Shown here in pieces: positions 37,141-47,584 of a stretch of 64,000 nt of DNA; positions within the stretch are counted from its first letter, which is position 1; each line of letters opens with the position of its first letter. The position numbers and the translations under genes were made by a program. The notes under the pieces were generated by a model that was not told the DNA's origin, did not search any database, and was given only the letters and a program-made list of their open reading frames with translations. Source of the stretch: Aliivibrio fischeri (GTDB lineage: Bacteria; Pseudomonadota; Gammaproteobacteria; Enterobacterales; Vibrionaceae); contig NZ_WOBR01000004.1 in assembly GCF_009727955.1 (NCBI RefSeq), positions 55,849 to 119,848 of the forward strand, written 5' to 3'.

Positions 37141-37154
37141 GTGATCTACATCAA
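37141..37154 (-). promoter_or_regulatory. FNR/CRP-like site upstream of the small barrel gene
   Basis: GTGATCTACATCAA fits TTGAT-N4-ATCAA at 9 of 10 positions. It is centred about 100 nt before the barrel start. The surrounding word TGATCTACATCAAGTT recurs with one change at 40441-40456. Confidence 0.45.
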
Positions 37155-37234
37155 GTTTTACGCTGCGTTTTTATAGTGTAGACAGGAATGCTTTAAAAAT
37201 GAGAACAAGTTAGAGAGTTTTTCGTAGGGGAAAT

Positions 37235-37281
37235 AAAAAACACCACATAATCCCTTATTTATCATTGAATTACGTGGTGTC
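37235..37281 (-). terminator. Intrinsic terminator of rlmA
   Basis: On the minus strand ACACCACGTAAT pairs with ATTATGTGGTGT (one mismatch) and is followed by TTTTTT. Confidence 0.82.
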
Positions 37282-37298
37282 TTATTTTTGAGATAAGG

Positions 37299-38108
37299 CT
37301 ATTTTTTGTAAACTCGAATCATGAAATCAGCTTTACAGCTGAAGTTTTCTAATGCTTTTAAGCTTATTTTGAAGTCAGGAGTCGCTTTCCAAGCAAATGG
37401 TGTCATATCAAGTAGCTGTAAAGCTTCTGTACCATTTAATTGCATATTGTAAGTTAATTGTTTCTCTTCAATAAGTTCAAATCCATCGATATTTTCCGGT
37501 TCTTCATCGTGTAAACGTACATCACCATAAACCCCTTCACGTAATTCATATAAATGATGGCCAGCAGGGGTTACTGTAAACAGATAGCCTCCATCTTTGA
37601 TTGCACGATGTAATTCTTCGCCCTTGCAAGGAGCATAAATACGAACAACGCCATCTAAGCTTTGATCTGCAAAAGGCAAACGATGGCTTGAAGCAACACT
37701 AAATTTACAGTTTAAATATCGTTTAGCGGCATACTTAATGGCAATTTTTGAAATATCTAAACCAAATACTTGCGCTTCTTCACCGCTTAGTTGCTCTGCT
37801 ATTTTTGAGGTGTAATAACCTTCACCACAACCAATATCAAGTAAAGAAGCTGAATCATTGGTGACATAGTGTTGGCATAAGTCAGCCACTTTCTGCTGCA
37901 TTGGTTGGTAATGCCCAGCTTCTAAAAATGCACGTCTTGCTTGCATCATCTCTTTATTATCCCCTGGATTTTTAGAGCGTTTGTGATGAGCAGGCATTAG
38001 GTTTACATAACCTTCTTTCGCGTTATCAAATTGATGATTGTTTTCACAACGATATTGATTGTTAGAAAAGTGCAACTCATGCTGGCACAAAGGACATTGA
38101 TAAGACAT
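37299..38108 (-). CDS. rlmA: 23S rRNA (guanine-745 N1)-methyltransferase RlmA
   Basis: 269 residues, equal to E. coli RlmA, from the ATG at 38108 (MSYQCPLC). AGG lies 7 nt upstream, while the ATG at 38114 is too close to it. The N-terminal zinc finger is C-P-L-C ... C-E-N-N-H. The motif KEGYVNLMPAHHKRSKNPGD, the SAM motif LLDIGCGEGYYT and SSHRLPFADQSLDGVVRIYAPC follow. It methylates G745 in helix 35 of 23S rRNA. Confidence 0.93.
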   Translation of the reverse strand: MSYQCPLCQHELHFSNNQYRCENNHQFDNAKEGYVNLMPAHHKRSKNPGDNKEMMQARRAFLEAGHYQPMQQKVADLCQHYVTNDSASLLDIGCGEGYYTSKIAEQLSGEEAQVFGLDISKIAIKYAAKRYLNCKFSVASSHRLPFADQSLDGVVRIYAPCKGEELHRAIKDGGYLFTVTPAGHHLYELREGVYGDVRLHDEEPENIDGFELIEEKQLTYNMQLNGTEALQLLDMTPFAWKATPDFKISLKALENFSCKADFMIRVYKK

Positions 38109-38606
38109 AACCATACCTAGAATTAAAGAGAAGCAGCAGTGTACTGGTTCGTTTATTGAATAAAAAGAACTATCAGTGAAAATAATTTTGGTCTATTTAT
38201 TTTTACTCTCAAAATTAATAATGTGATTCACTTCAAATACCCCCCCTAATAGAAGCTAATAAGACCTTTTTTGTTATAAAAATGGAGTGATTTAGATCAC
38301 TCTGCGTTCTATTTTTTAATTGTTATTTTGTGACGTAAACCAAGTTGGAGGCAAATTTTCCTAAAAGTTAAATTTATCAATTCATTGTATCTATTTGTTT
38401 TAAAGTGTTTTTTGTTTTTTTACATGCCTTGTTTTTGAGCACCTTCAAACTATTCCTCCTATTAATTTTGTGGAGCGAATTAATATTGCATGATTGTTGT
38501 CAACGGATTCAGAGAAACATGTATGGAATGCAAGAATTCTTGAGTTTGATGTTCATAAATAGAACCATCAAACCAATATAAAATTTAAATATATAGGGTA
38601 TAGAAC
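38109..38606 (+). promoter_or_regulatory. Long porin upstream region with CRP-like site and structured leader
   Basis: 498 nt without a gene. GAGTGATTTAGATCACTC at 38285-38302 is a palindrome fitting the CRP core AGTGA-N6-TCACT. A loose -10 (TGTTAT, 38321-38326) would start the transcript near 38333 and give a leader of about 270 nt. Near the gene are the self-complementary CAAGAATTCTTG (38531-38542) and an 11-bp hairpin with one bulge, GTTTGATG-TTC / GAA-C-CATCAAAC (38544-38573). Confidence 0.5.
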
Positions 38607-39668
38607 ATGAAAAAGACACTTTTAGCACTAGCGGTACCAGCACTATTAATGGCTGGTTCAGCATCAGCTGCAACGGTATACACAGCAGAAGATGGTTCGA
38701 CAATCGATGTATATAGCCGTTTAGGTTTCAATATTACTGACCGTGCTGGTATGGGTGAAGATGGCGATGCTGTTGGTAATTTTGATGCACGTATTGGTCT
38801 TGGTGGTTCTCAAGTAGTTAACGATAAAGTTTCTGTAATTGGTTGGGCTGAATATTCAGTTGGTGCAGCAGAGCAACGTGGCACAGACAACAGTTTCACT
38901 CCTCGTTATGTATGGGCAGGTATTGATGCATCTGAAGCGGGTAAAGTAACCTTCGGTCGTGTTGCTTCAGGTATTATCATGCTTTCTGATGTAGGTGATG
39001 TATTTGCTGCATCTGATGTATTGATTGGTCGTCAGTTAGAGCTTGTAGATAACTCAGCGGCTCAAACTTTCCGTCAAGACGGTACAATCCAATATCAAAA
39101 CAGCTTTGGTGCTTTTGATATGTCTGTTGCTTACATTTTAGGTAACTCGGCATCAGATCAGGATGGCTCTTATAACGCAGTAGGTCGTTACACGTTTGAT
39201 ATGGGTGATGCAGGTCAATTAATTCCTATCGTAGCATACCAAGCAAACAGCACTGGTGATAATGCAGTGAATCCTGATGCAGACTACACATTCTGGGGTG
39301 CAGGTCTTCAATATAAACTAAATGCATTAACGCTTGGCGCAATGTATAACCAAGATGAAATTGAAGGTGTTTACTCAGATAAATCAACAGATAAGAGCTA
39401 CGAATTAACGGCTGTATATAACATTAATGATGATTGGACAGCTCGTGCTGGTTACCGCGCACTAGAGAATACCGGTGGTGATGAAGCAGAATACAAAGAT
39501 ACAACATTAGAGCTTCAATATCACTTAACGGCTCGCTCTTCTATTTACACAAGTTACGTAATGCGTAATGGTGAGAATGGAAACGCATTAGTTCCTAGCA
39601 ACAATGTAATGAGCTGGAATAATGCTGAAGAAGATTACTACCACTTAGGTCTTCGCTATGAATTCTAA
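38607..39668 (+). CDS. General porin, OmpU-like
   Basis: 353 residues: a signal peptide (MKKTLLALAVPALLMAGSAS and Ala, cleavage near ASA), then a Gram-negative porin barrel starting ATVYTAEDGSTIDVYSRLGFN. The KVTFGRVASGI strand is typical of trimeric porins, and the protein ends with Phe in LGLRYEF. It allows passive diffusion of small solutes. It resembles OmpU-type porins of vibrios, but the exact orthologue is uncertain. It is monocistronic with a strong terminator and a long regulated leader. Confidence 0.85.
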   Translation: MKKTLLALAVPALLMAGSASAATVYTAEDGSTIDVYSRLGFNITDRAGMGEDGDAVGNFDARIGLGGSQVVNDKVSVIGWAEYSVGAAEQRGTDNSFTPRYVWAGIDASEAGKVTFGRVASGIIMLSDVGDVFAASDVLIGRQLELVDNSAAQTFRQDGTIQYQNSFGAFDMSVAYILGNSASDQDGSYNAVGRYTFDMGDAGQLIPIVAYQANSTGDNAVNPDADYTFWGAGLQYKLNALTLGAMYNQDEIEGVYSDKSTDKSYELTAVYNINDDWTARAGYRALENTGGDEAEYKDTTLELQYHLTARSSIYTSYVMRNGENGNALVPSNNVMSWNNAEEDYYHLGLRYEF

Positions 39669-39745
39669 TCTGACCGATAATATTGATACAACTGTTAATC
39701 TATAAGGGTGGATTTTTAGTTAACTATCAATCAGGTTAGAAGTTA

Positions 39746-39778
39746 AATCCTCACTGATCCGTCAGTGAGGATTTTTTT
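39746..39778 (+). terminator. Intrinsic terminator of the porin gene
   Basis: AATCCTCACTGA pairs with TCAGTGAGGATT around TCCG, followed by seven T. Very strong. Confidence 0.93.
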
Positions 39779-39810
39779 GTTTATTGATTTCACTGGTGTA
39801 ACGCTAATAT

Positions 39811-39837
39811 AAAAAATCCCCGCAAAGGCGAGGATTC
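39811..39837 (-). terminator. Intrinsic terminator of yfbU
   Basis: On the minus strand AATCCTCGC pairs with GCGGGGATT around CTTT (one wobble), followed by six T. Confidence 0.88.
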
Positions 39838-39860
39838 AAATTGGTTTTATGTTAGCTGAA

Positions 39861-40454
<594 letters not shown>

Positions 40455-40464
40455 TTATGTGATC

Positions 40465-42213
40465 TTAGCTTAATCCAACGATGTTGCCATCGATATCAAT
40501 GTCCAAATTCATGAATGCTGGTTTCTCTGGTAGGCCTGGCATTGTCATTACGTTGCCGCATAATGCGTATATAAACCCAGCACCTGCACAGAGTTTTAAT
40601 TCTCTAATAGGTACGACAAAATCCGTTGGAGCACCTTTAATGTTTCCATCTGTAGAAATAGATGCCGGCGTTTTTGCCATACAAACAGATAATGATTGGT
40701 AACCTAACTTTTCAAATGTCGCTAATTGTTGCTGGGCTTTTTCTGATAATTCGATTCGTTCAGCACCATAACCTTTTATTGCCACAGCATTAAGTTTATC
40801 GAATAAGCTCATCTCAGAAGTATATAAAGGAGTAAATTGTGTCTCTTGTTGACACGCTTTAATTACTTTTTCAGCTAACTCTAATGTACCGTTACCGCCT
40901 TTAACAAACGCTTCGCTAATTGCTACATCGACATTCATGTCTAAATTAGAAACCCAATTTAATAATGAATCTAGCTCTTCTTGAGTGTCTTCCGGGAATC
41001 GGTTAATAGCGACAACGACAGGCAAACCGTATTTAGCACAGTTATTGATGTGCCATAATAAGTTATCAAGACCAGCATCTAATGCTTTTTTATTTGGAGC
41101 AAATAATTCTTTAGGTAACGATTGGCCTGGTGATAGAGGGAATAGGCCTGAATTGGCTTTAATACCACGTAATGTTGCGACTAAAACCGCACAATCTGGT
41201 GATTTTTCTGATAACGGTGCTTTGATATTACAGGCTTTTTCGAATCCCATATCTGAGCCAAAGCCACCTTCGGTAACGGTATAATCCGTTAATTTTAAAG
41301 CGATGTTATCAGCAATGATTGATGAGTTACCGTGGGCAATATTTGCAAATGGTCCAGAGTGAACAAAGGTAGGTACACCTTCCAATGTCTGCATCAATGT
41401 TGGATTAATCGCAAACTTCATGGTTACCGTCATTGCACCAGCGACTTGTAAATCTTCAGTCGTTACTGGTTCACCATCTAAATTATAAGCAACAACAATA
41501 CGACCAATTCGTTGGCGTAAGTCTTGTAAATCGGTTGCAAGTGCTAAGATAGCCATTAATTCTGAAGCCGCAGTAATATCAAACCCATCTTCACGCTCAT
41601 AGCCATTAATGGTTTTGCCATCTTCATTTTTGCCAATGGTAACCATGCGAAGAGCACGGTCATTGTGGTCCATTACGCGTTTCCAGACCACGCGTTCAGG
41701 GTCAATACGTAAAGCGGGTAATTGATTCTTTTCTGAGAAAACGTCATAACCTAAACGCTGTTCATGATAGATACGAGCATCAATGGCAGCAGAAGCTAGG
41801 TTATGAGCTGCGGTGATGGCATGGATGTCACCAGTTAAGTGTAGGTTTAACTCTTCCATTGGAGCTACTTGGCTATAACCACCGCCAGCGGCACCTCCTT
41901 TTACACCAAAAACGGGTCCCATTGATGGCTGTCGAATACAAGCACTGACGGATTCACCTAATTTGGCTAGCCCTTGAGCAAGACCAATAGTGGTTACCGT
42001 TTTACCTTCACCAAGTGGTGTTGGAGTGATGGCGCTGACTAAAATTAATTTACCATTTGGCTCTGATTTTAATCGTTTTAAGGCGTCGATATTTACTTTT
42101 GCCTTAAATGGACCTTGCGGAGTAATGTCATCATCATGCAGTCCTAAGTTTGACGCAATCGTTTTCATTCGTGTAAGTGTCGCAGTTTGGCAGATTTCAA
42201 TATCGCTTTTCAT
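40465..42213 (-). CDS. fhs: Formate--tetrahydrofolate ligase
   Basis: 582 residues, slightly longer than the 555-560 typical of Gram-positive forms. The nucleotide-binding loop [15 protein letters not shown] (about residues 65-79), [20 protein letters not shown] and the [25 protein letters not shown] block are diagnostic. It makes 10-formyl-tetrahydrofolate from formate with ATP, a one-carbon entry route. It is monocistronic and divergent from the two-component system at 42433. Confidence 0.95.
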   Translation of the reverse strand: MKSDIEICQTATLTRMKTIASNLGLHDDDITPQGPFKAKVNIDALKRLKSEPNGKLILVSAITPTPLGEGKTVTTIGLAQGLAKLGESVSACIRQPSMGPVFGVKGGAAGGGYSQVAPMEELNLHLTGDIHAITAAHNLASAAIDARIYHEQRLGYDVFSEKNQLPALRIDPERVVWKRVMDHNDRALRMVTIGKNEDGKTINGYEREDGFDITAASELMAILALATDLQDLRQRIGRIVVAYNLDGEPVTTEDLQVAGAMTVTMKFAINPTLMQTLEGVPTFVHSGPFANIAHGNSSIIADNIALKLTDYTVTEGGFGSDMGFEKACNIKAPLSEKSPDCAVLVATLRGIKANSGLFPLSPGQSLPKELFAPNKKALDAGLDNLLWHINNCAKYGLPVVVAINRFPEDTQEELDSLLNWVSNLDMNVDVAISEAFVKGGNGTLELAEKVIKACQQETQFTPLYTSEMSLFDKLNAVAIKGYGAERIELSEKAQQQLATFEKLGYQSLSVCMAKTPASISTDGNIKGAPTDFVVPIRELKLCAGAGFIYALCGNVMTMPGLPEKPAFMNLDIDIDGNIVGLS

Positions 42214-42432
42214 AATAACGGGAACCTATAGGAAGTAGTTAAAACATCAGAAAAGAAAGCGTGCTTTTTATACCACATAATTGAGGTGATACAGAATCTA
42301 TTCCATAAAAATAACTCAGAATTGACTGAATTATTCATAAGGTGTGATCAAGAGTATGAGTAGGCTTTAAGATTAGGTTAATGGATTGTGATACGATTTG
42401 TTGTTGGTTTTATGAGCAAGGAATAGCGATTC
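42214..42432. other. Divergent gap between fhs and the sensor kinase
   Basis: 219 nt, AT-rich. It must hold promoters for both directions. I see no clear hexamers or palindromes worth naming. Confidence 0.4.
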
Positions 42433-44031
42433 ATGTCTTGGCGTAATTTAAGTTTCCGGCGTCGTTTATTATCCGTTATGACGATTTCAGGCATAGGGAA
42501 GTTATTGATTTTATCTCTTTGTGCCTTTTTATATATCAAGCATTGGGAATCACAGGACAGTGGTGAAAAAGCACTTGGTATTGCTCGATTTATTTCTCAA
42601 TCTCCATTAGTTATTAAAGCTGTTGAGCAAAATGCTCCGCGATTAATTGAAAATAAAATAGAACGCTTGCGATCATCAATTGGCGCTGCATTTATAGTGG
42701 TTGGTAACATTGATGGGATCCGGATTGCTCATCCTATAAAAGAGAGAATAGGCAAACCAATGCAAGGAGGTGATAACCAACAAGCTTTGCAATTTGGGCA
42801 ATCTTATGTGTCATACGCAAAAGGGTCGCTGGGGAAGTCTGTTCGAGGAAAAACGCCAATATTTGATTTAGACGGTAATATTATTGGGGTCGTTTCTGTT
42901 GGGTATTTGCTCACGAGTATTGATACCAAAGTATCTCATTTCCTTGGTTTTTTCTTAGGTATGGCGGTATTGGTTATTTTTGCTAATGCCATTATCGCTA
43001 ACTTTATTGCTAGGCGTTTTCAAAAATCAATTTTTGGATTTGAACCTGAAGCGTTCGGCCGCCTATATAAAGAACAACAAGTAACATTATCGACGTTACG
43101 AGAAGGCGTATTAAGTATTGATGCTGACGGGAAGTTACGTTCAATTAATAACAGTGCTTGTGAGATATTGGGAATTGACGCCAACATTGCAATAAATAAA
43201 CCGTTTGTTCAGGTATTACCGGACAGTGATTTAACTAAGTTGTTAGTAACACATAAATCTGAACATGATATTGAGCTACTTTTGAATGGGCAGGCTGTGA
43301 TTGCTAACCGAGAGTTGATTCAAATGGATGGAAAGGTGATTGGTGCGGTATCTAGCTTTAGACGTAAAGATGAAATCAGTGAACTGACGAGTCAATTATC
43401 CCAAGTAAAACAATATGCAGACTTGCTTCGTTCTCAAACTCATGAACACCGAAATAAATTGAATACAATCAGTGGGTTAATTCAATTAGGAAAAATAGAA
43501 GAAGTTCAGCAAATTATAGGACAAGAAAGTTTACGTTATCAAAAGTTAATTGAGTTTTTACGGGAAAGTGTTTCAGAACCAATGATTGCAGGAGTACTCC
43601 TTGGAAAAAGTGAAAGAGCGCGAGAATTAGGACTTACGTTAGACATAGAAGAAGGAACACAGCTTGATACGTTGCCGGAGCATATTCGTGCGGAAGATAT
43701 AGTAACGATCATTGGTAATCTTATTGATAACGCTTTTGATGCGACATTAACAAAACAAGAACTCCCATATTCTCCAGTTATCGTGAGCATTACGGATATT
43801 GGTCAAGAAGTCATTATTGAAGTCGAAGATAAAGGTTGTGGTTTACCTGATTCACTGACGTTAGAGCAACTGACTCAAAAAGGCGTGTCAACGAAATCTG
43901 ATCACGGACGTGGTGTTGGTTTGCATTTGATTCATCAATTAGTTGAGCAATACCGAGGTGAATTGACTGTAAGTAGTGAGATCGAGACAGGCACCGTCAT
44001 GACGATTTATTTACCCAAAAAATTGTCTTAA
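42433..44031 (+). CDS. CitA/DpiB/DcuS-type sensor histidine kinase
   Basis: 532 residues. A membrane helix (about residues 22-37), a periplasmic PDC-type sensor domain (about 40-175) and a second helix (about 178-198) are followed by a cytoplasmic PAS domain (about 215-310). The kinase core has its phospho-acceptor in SQTHEHRNKLNTISGL, the H-box of the CitA/DcuS family. The N-box is IGNLIDNAFDA and the G-boxes are VEDKGCGLP and GRGVGLHLI. This family senses citrate or C4-dicarboxylates. With tctCBA 3 kb away, a tri- or dicarboxylate ligand is likely (inference). Confidence 0.88.
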   Translation: MSWRNLSFRRRLLSVMTISGIGKLLILSLCAFLYIKHWESQDSGEKALGIARFISQSPLVIKAVEQNAPRLIENKIERLRSSIGAAFIVVGNIDGIRIAHPIKERIGKPMQGGDNQQALQFGQSYVSYAKGSLGKSVRGKTPIFDLDGNIIGVVSVGYLLTSIDTKVSHFLGFFLGMAVLVIFANAIIANFIARRFQKSIFGFEPEAFGRLYKEQQVTLSTLREGVLSIDADGKLRSINNSACEILGIDANIAINKPFVQVLPDSDLTKLLVTHKSEHDIELLLNGQAVIANRELIQMDGKVIGAVSSFRRKDEISELTSQLSQVKQYADLLRSQTHEHRNKLNTISGLIQLGKIEEVQQIIGQESLRYQKLIEFLRESVSEPMIAGVLLGKSERARELGLTLDIEEGTQLDTLPEHIRAEDIVTIIGNLIDNAFDATLTKQELPYSPVIVSITDIGQEVIIEVEDKGCGLPDSLTLEQLTQKGVSTKSDHGRGVGLHLIHQLVEQYRGELTVSSEIETGTVMTIYLPKKLS

Positions 44032-44060
44032 TTCCCGATATATAAGCAAAAGGAAATTGT

Positions 44061-44735
44061 GTGAATAAGAAGATACGGATTATTATTGTCGAAGATGATA
44101 TTGGCATTGCCGAAATTCATCGACGTAATTTAGAAAAAATAGAGTCACTAGAAGTTATAGGTATTGCGGCAAGTAAAGATGAGGCAATGACGTTACTTGA
44201 TGTGCTAACGCCTGATTTAGTGTTATTGGATATTTACCTTCCTGATGGCAATGGACTCGAAATTTTAAGAGAGTTGCGTCAAAAAGAATTGTCTCCTGAC
44301 GTAATACTAATTACCGCAGATAGAGATATGAATACCTTACAAGAAGCAATGCGTGGTGGTGTGATTGATTATCTTCTTAAACCGGTTATTTTTAGTCGTT
44401 TAGAAGAATCAATTAATAAATATTTACAGCAAAAGAAACAATTTACAGAGCGAGTTGATATTGATCAATCCATGGTTGACGCCATGTTGCATTCTAATAC
44501 CAGTACTCAAACAATAAGATTACCCAAAGGTATTGATGGCGTAACACTCGATAAGGTGCGTCAGCTATTTCATATTGAAAAGCAATTAACGGCAGATCAA
44601 GCAGGGGAATTAATCGGTGCAAGTCGAACCACAGCTCGTCGCTATTTAGAGTATTTAATTAGTTCAGGAGAATTGAGTGCTGATCTGTCTTATGGCAGCG
44701 TTGGGCGACCTGAACGAACCTATTTCAAAGCATAG
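44061..44735 (+). CDS. CitB/DpiA/DcuR-type response regulator
   Basis: 224 residues: a receiver with acidic residues in IVEDDIG, phospho-acceptor in LVLLDIYLPDGNG and Lys in LLKPV, then a C-terminal helix-turn-helix of the CitB family (LTADQAGELIGASRTTARRYLEYL). The start is GTG with AAGGAAA upstream. It lies 29 nt after the kinase gene, so the two form a cognate pair. Likely targets include carboxylate transporters such as tctCBA, which is inference. Confidence 0.88.
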   Translation: MNKKIRIIIVEDDIGIAEIHRRNLEKIESLEVIGIAASKDEAMTLLDVLTPDLVLLDIYLPDGNGLEILRELRQKELSPDVILITADRDMNTLQEAMRGGVIDYLLKPVIFSRLEESINKYLQQKKQFTERVDIDQSMVDAMLHSNTSTQTIRLPKGIDGVTLDKVRQLFHIEKQLTADQAGELIGASRTTARRYLEYLISSGELSADLSYGSVGRPERTYFKA

Positions 44736-44758
44736 AATTATTTTTAAGGCGTAACACC

Positions 44759-45229
44759 ATGACACCGGCAACAAAATTATTAAAAAAAGCAAAAATTGAA
44801 CATCAGGTGCTTGAGTATCATCATGATCCTAAAGCTCAAGCATATGGTCTTGAGGCAGCCGAAAAGTTGGGGTTAGATCAAAAAGAAGTATTTAAAACAT
44901 TAGTTGTACAAGTGGATGAAAAAGAGCTTGTTGTAGGTATTATTCCTGTTGCAGAGCAGCTTAGTATGAAGTTAATTGCAAAAGCGGTTAAAGGTAAAAA
45001 AGCAAAAATGGCTGATCCTGCCGTAGTTCAAAAGACAACCGGTTATGTACTTGGTGGTGTCAGTCCTCTTGGCCAAAAGAAGCGTTTAAAAACCGTTATT
45101 GATATTACAGCTGAATCTCTGGAAACCATTTATGTTAGTGGTGGTAAAAGAGGACTAGATATTGGTCTTGCTCCAAAAGATTTACAACAAGTGTTAAATG
45201 CGCAGTTTTTGGATATTAAAGCTGAGTAA
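44759..45229 (+). CDS. ybaK: Cys-tRNA(Pro)/Cys-tRNA(Cys) deacylase YbaK
   Basis: 156 residues, one YbaK/ProX domain: HQVLEYHHDPKAQAYGLEAAEKLGL, VFKTLVVQVD and GYVLGGVSPLGQKKRL with the conserved GGVSP loop. It clears Cys wrongly loaded on tRNA-Pro. The ATG follows AAGGCG by a short spacer. It is co-directional with the two-component genes, 23 nt after them, and may be read through. Confidence 0.92.
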   Translation: MTPATKLLKKAKIEHQVLEYHHDPKAQAYGLEAAEKLGLDQKEVFKTLVVQVDEKELVVGIIPVAEQLSMKLIAKAVKGKKAKMADPAVVQKTTGYVLGGVSPLGQKKRLKTVIDITAESLETIYVSGGKRGLDIGLAPKDLQQVLNAQFLDIKAE

Positions 45230-45255
45230 TTCACATCATGGAAGGGAGAAAAACC

Positions 45256-46143
45256 ATGAGAAAAAAAACAGTATCGCTTGTTCTTGGTAGTGGAGGGGCG
45301 AGAGGGCTTGCTCATATTGGCGTGATTCGCTGGTTAGAAGAACATAATTTTGAGATTGTATCTGTTTCAGGCTGCTCAATTGGTACTGTAGTTGGAGGCG
45401 TTTATGCTGCAGGTAAACTCGATGAGTTTGAAGCGTGGATGCGCACAATAACTAAATTAGATATTGTCTCTTTAATGGATTTTAACTGGGGCAAAGGTGG
45501 TTTAATTAAAGGTGAAAAAGTGATGAATCGCCTTGGGGATATTTTAGGAGACCTTCATATTGAAGATCTTTCTATCCCTTATACCGCAGTTGCGGCTGAT
45601 ATCAGTAATGAAAAAGAAGTATGGCTACAAAAAGGCTCTTTGCTACAAGCTATTAGAGCGTCTATTTCATTGCCTTTGTATTTAATGCCAATTGAATTTA
45701 ATGGTAAGACGTTAATTGATGGTGGTGTACTAAACCCTGTGCCGATTGCTCCAACATTTGGTGATCATTCAGATATTACACTGGCGGTTAATTTGGCGGG
45801 AGAGATCAGTCATAGTATTGATGACTTTGAAGTTAATCAGGTTAATATTTCAGCAGAAGAACCAAAAGAAGAAGATATGCCATTTCACCGTAAAGTCAGT
45901 GATTATTTTGGTTCATTAACGGCAAAAACATCAAGAATTGATTTAGGGATGTATGATATTGCTAACCAAGCCTTTGATGCGATGCAAAGTACTATTGCCA
46001 GACAAAAATTAGCATCATATCCGCCAGATATTACCGTTGAAATTGCACGAGATGCGTGTGGCACATTTGAATTTGAACGTACTGCAGAAATGATAGATTT
46101 AGGTTATGAGAGAGCGGAACATGCTCTAAAGCATCTGTTGTAA
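45256..46143 (+). CDS. rssA: Patatin-like phospholipase family protein (RssA-like)
   Basis: 295 residues from the ATG at 45256, which has GGGAG 8 nt upstream. The ATG at 45238 would swallow that site. The patatin features are intact: oxyanion loop LGSGGARGLAHIGV, nucleophile Ser in GCSIGTV (GXSXG) and catalytic Asp in IDGGVLNPVPI. No signal peptide. E. coli RssA has the same layout, but its substrate is unclear. It follows ybaK closely and ends at a terminator. Confidence 0.87.
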   Translation: MRKKTVSLVLGSGGARGLAHIGVIRWLEEHNFEIVSVSGCSIGTVVGGVYAAGKLDEFEAWMRTITKLDIVSLMDFNWGKGGLIKGEKVMNRLGDILGDLHIEDLSIPYTAVAADISNEKEVWLQKGSLLQAIRASISLPLYLMPIEFNGKTLIDGGVLNPVPIAPTFGDHSDITLAVNLAGEISHSIDDFEVNQVNISAEEPKEEDMPFHRKVSDYFGSLTAKTSRIDLGMYDIANQAFDAMQSTIARQKLASYPPDITVEIARDACGTFEFERTAEMIDLGYERAEHALKHLL

Positions 46144-46160
46144 TTGGCGAAAAACCAATA

Positions 46161-46192
46161 AAAAAGCTCATACTATTTGTACGAGCTTTTTT
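46161..46192. terminator. Intrinsic terminator after rssA
   Basis: AAAAAGCTC pairs with GAGCTTTTTT around a 13-nt loop. It can work in both directions. Confidence 0.8.
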
Positions 46193-46259
46193 ATATTTTA
46201 ACTGGATGTAACACCATCAATACCAATAATTATTCGGTCATGATTGCTGGTTAAATAAC

Positions 46260-47456
46260 TCAGTTTTTTGGTGCTGGTTTTCTTTTTGGTTTGTAGTTTA
46301 GAATTGAAATTGGCACTTCTTTACGAGGTGCGAAGCCTTCAATTTCTTTACGCACAATTAAATGTCCTAAACGACTTTCAATCATACATAAGTTTTTAAA
46401 ATCGTCTTTAGATACAAATGAAATTGCCTCACCTTTCGCTCCTGCACGACCAGTACGACCAATACGGTGAACATAATCGTCAGCTGGGAAAGGTAAATCA
46501 TAGTTAACTACACGTGTTAATTCATCAATATCAATACCACGAGCAGCAATGCCTGTTGCAACTAAATATTGCAGTTTGCCTTCTTTAAAGTCGTTTAATA
46601 CTTTTGCTCGTGCTTCTTGGCTACGTCCACTGTGGAACGCTTCAGCTCTGATATCTCGTTTTTCTAATTGGCTAACTAGTTTTGCAGCACCGTGCTTGGT
46701 TTCAATAAAGATCAGTGCTTGATCCCAATTGTTTTCTTTTATTAAATGACTAAGCAGCGCTGATTTTTTATCTTTATCAACTGTCGTTAACCATTGATCA
46801 ATTTGCGGTGAAGACGTCGTTTTTGGAGAAATTGAAATCTCAATTGGGTTATTGATGGCTGTTTTTGCTAAATAACGAACTTGATCTGATAACGTTGCTG
46901 AGAACAGCATGTTTTGACGATCCAACGGTAAACGTTCGATAATTTTATTAATGTCTTCGATAAAGCCCATATCTAACATGCGGTCAGCTTCATCAAGAAC
47001 CAGAATATCTAATTCATCAAAATGAATCGCACGTTGAGTGTACATATCAAGCAAACGACCCGGCGTTGCAACTAATACGTCAACACCTTCAATTAAGCGT
47101 TGTTTTTGATCTTTGTAGTCAACACCACCATACATAGCAAGAGAGGTGATATCGATATGCTTGCTGTATTGTTGGATGTTTTCTTCAACTTGAATCGCGA
47201 GCTCGCGAGTTGGCGTTAAGATCAAGGCACGAATACGTTTTGCTCGAACCTTTGTTGAGTCTTCACTGAGAATTTCTAAAATAGGTAATACAAAGCTGGC
47301 TGTTTTACCTGTACCTGTTTGTGCTGCAGCAATTAGGTTTTTACCAGTAAGCGCAACAGGGATCGCTTTTTGTTGGATTGGCGTTGGTGCTTTATAACCC
47401 AACTCGTCGATAGCTTTTAAAATTGGGTCACTTAACCCAAGTTTAGAAAATGGCAT
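46260..47456 (-). CDS. DEAD-box RNA helicase (RhlE-like)
   Basis: 398 residues, compact. The Q motif region is FSKLGLSDPILKAIDELGYKAPTPIQ. Motif I is AQTGTGKT, motif II is LDEADRMLD (DEAD), motif III is SAT, and motif VI is YVHRIGRTGRAG with ARGID before it. The C-terminus is a short basic tail (YKPKRKPAPK). The pattern DRMLDMGF is typical of the RhlE branch. It remodels RNA, probably in ribosome assembly or mRNA decay. It is monocistronic, downstream of tctA in the same direction. Confidence 0.9.
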   Translation of the reverse strand: MPFSKLGLSDPILKAIDELGYKAPTPIQQKAIPVALTGKNLIAAAQTGTGKTASFVLPILEILSEDSTKVRAKRIRALILTPTRELAIQVEENIQQYSKHIDITSLAMYGGVDYKDQKQRLIEGVDVLVATPGRLLDMYTQRAIHFDELDILVLDEADRMLDMGFIEDINKIIERLPLDRQNMLFSATLSDQVRYLAKTAINNPIEISISPKTTSSPQIDQWLTTVDKDKKSALLSHLIKENNWDQALIFIETKHGAAKLVSQLEKRDIRAEAFHSGRSQEARAKVLNDFKEGKLQYLVATGIAARGIDIDELTRVVNYDLPFPADDYVHRIGRTGRAGAKGEAISFVSKDDFKNLCMIESRLGHLIVRKEIEGFAPRKEVPISILNYKPKRKPAPKN

Positions 47457-47526
47457 GTGAAATCTCAGATATATGAATAGAAGGGGATTGTAGCATGAAA
47501 AAAAGAAATGACAGCAGAGGAATAAA

Positions 47527-47552
47527 CACCAATACCTTTCTTAGTATTGGTG
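47527..47552 (-). terminator. Intrinsic terminator of tctCBA
   Basis: Perfect 9-bp stem CACCAATAC/GTATTGGTG with an 8-nt loop, about 33 nt after the tctA stop. The T tract on the minus strand (TTTATT) is modest. Confidence 0.7.
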
Positions 47553-47584
47553 CTTAATTAACTTCAATTCGGGATTTGAGTAGG

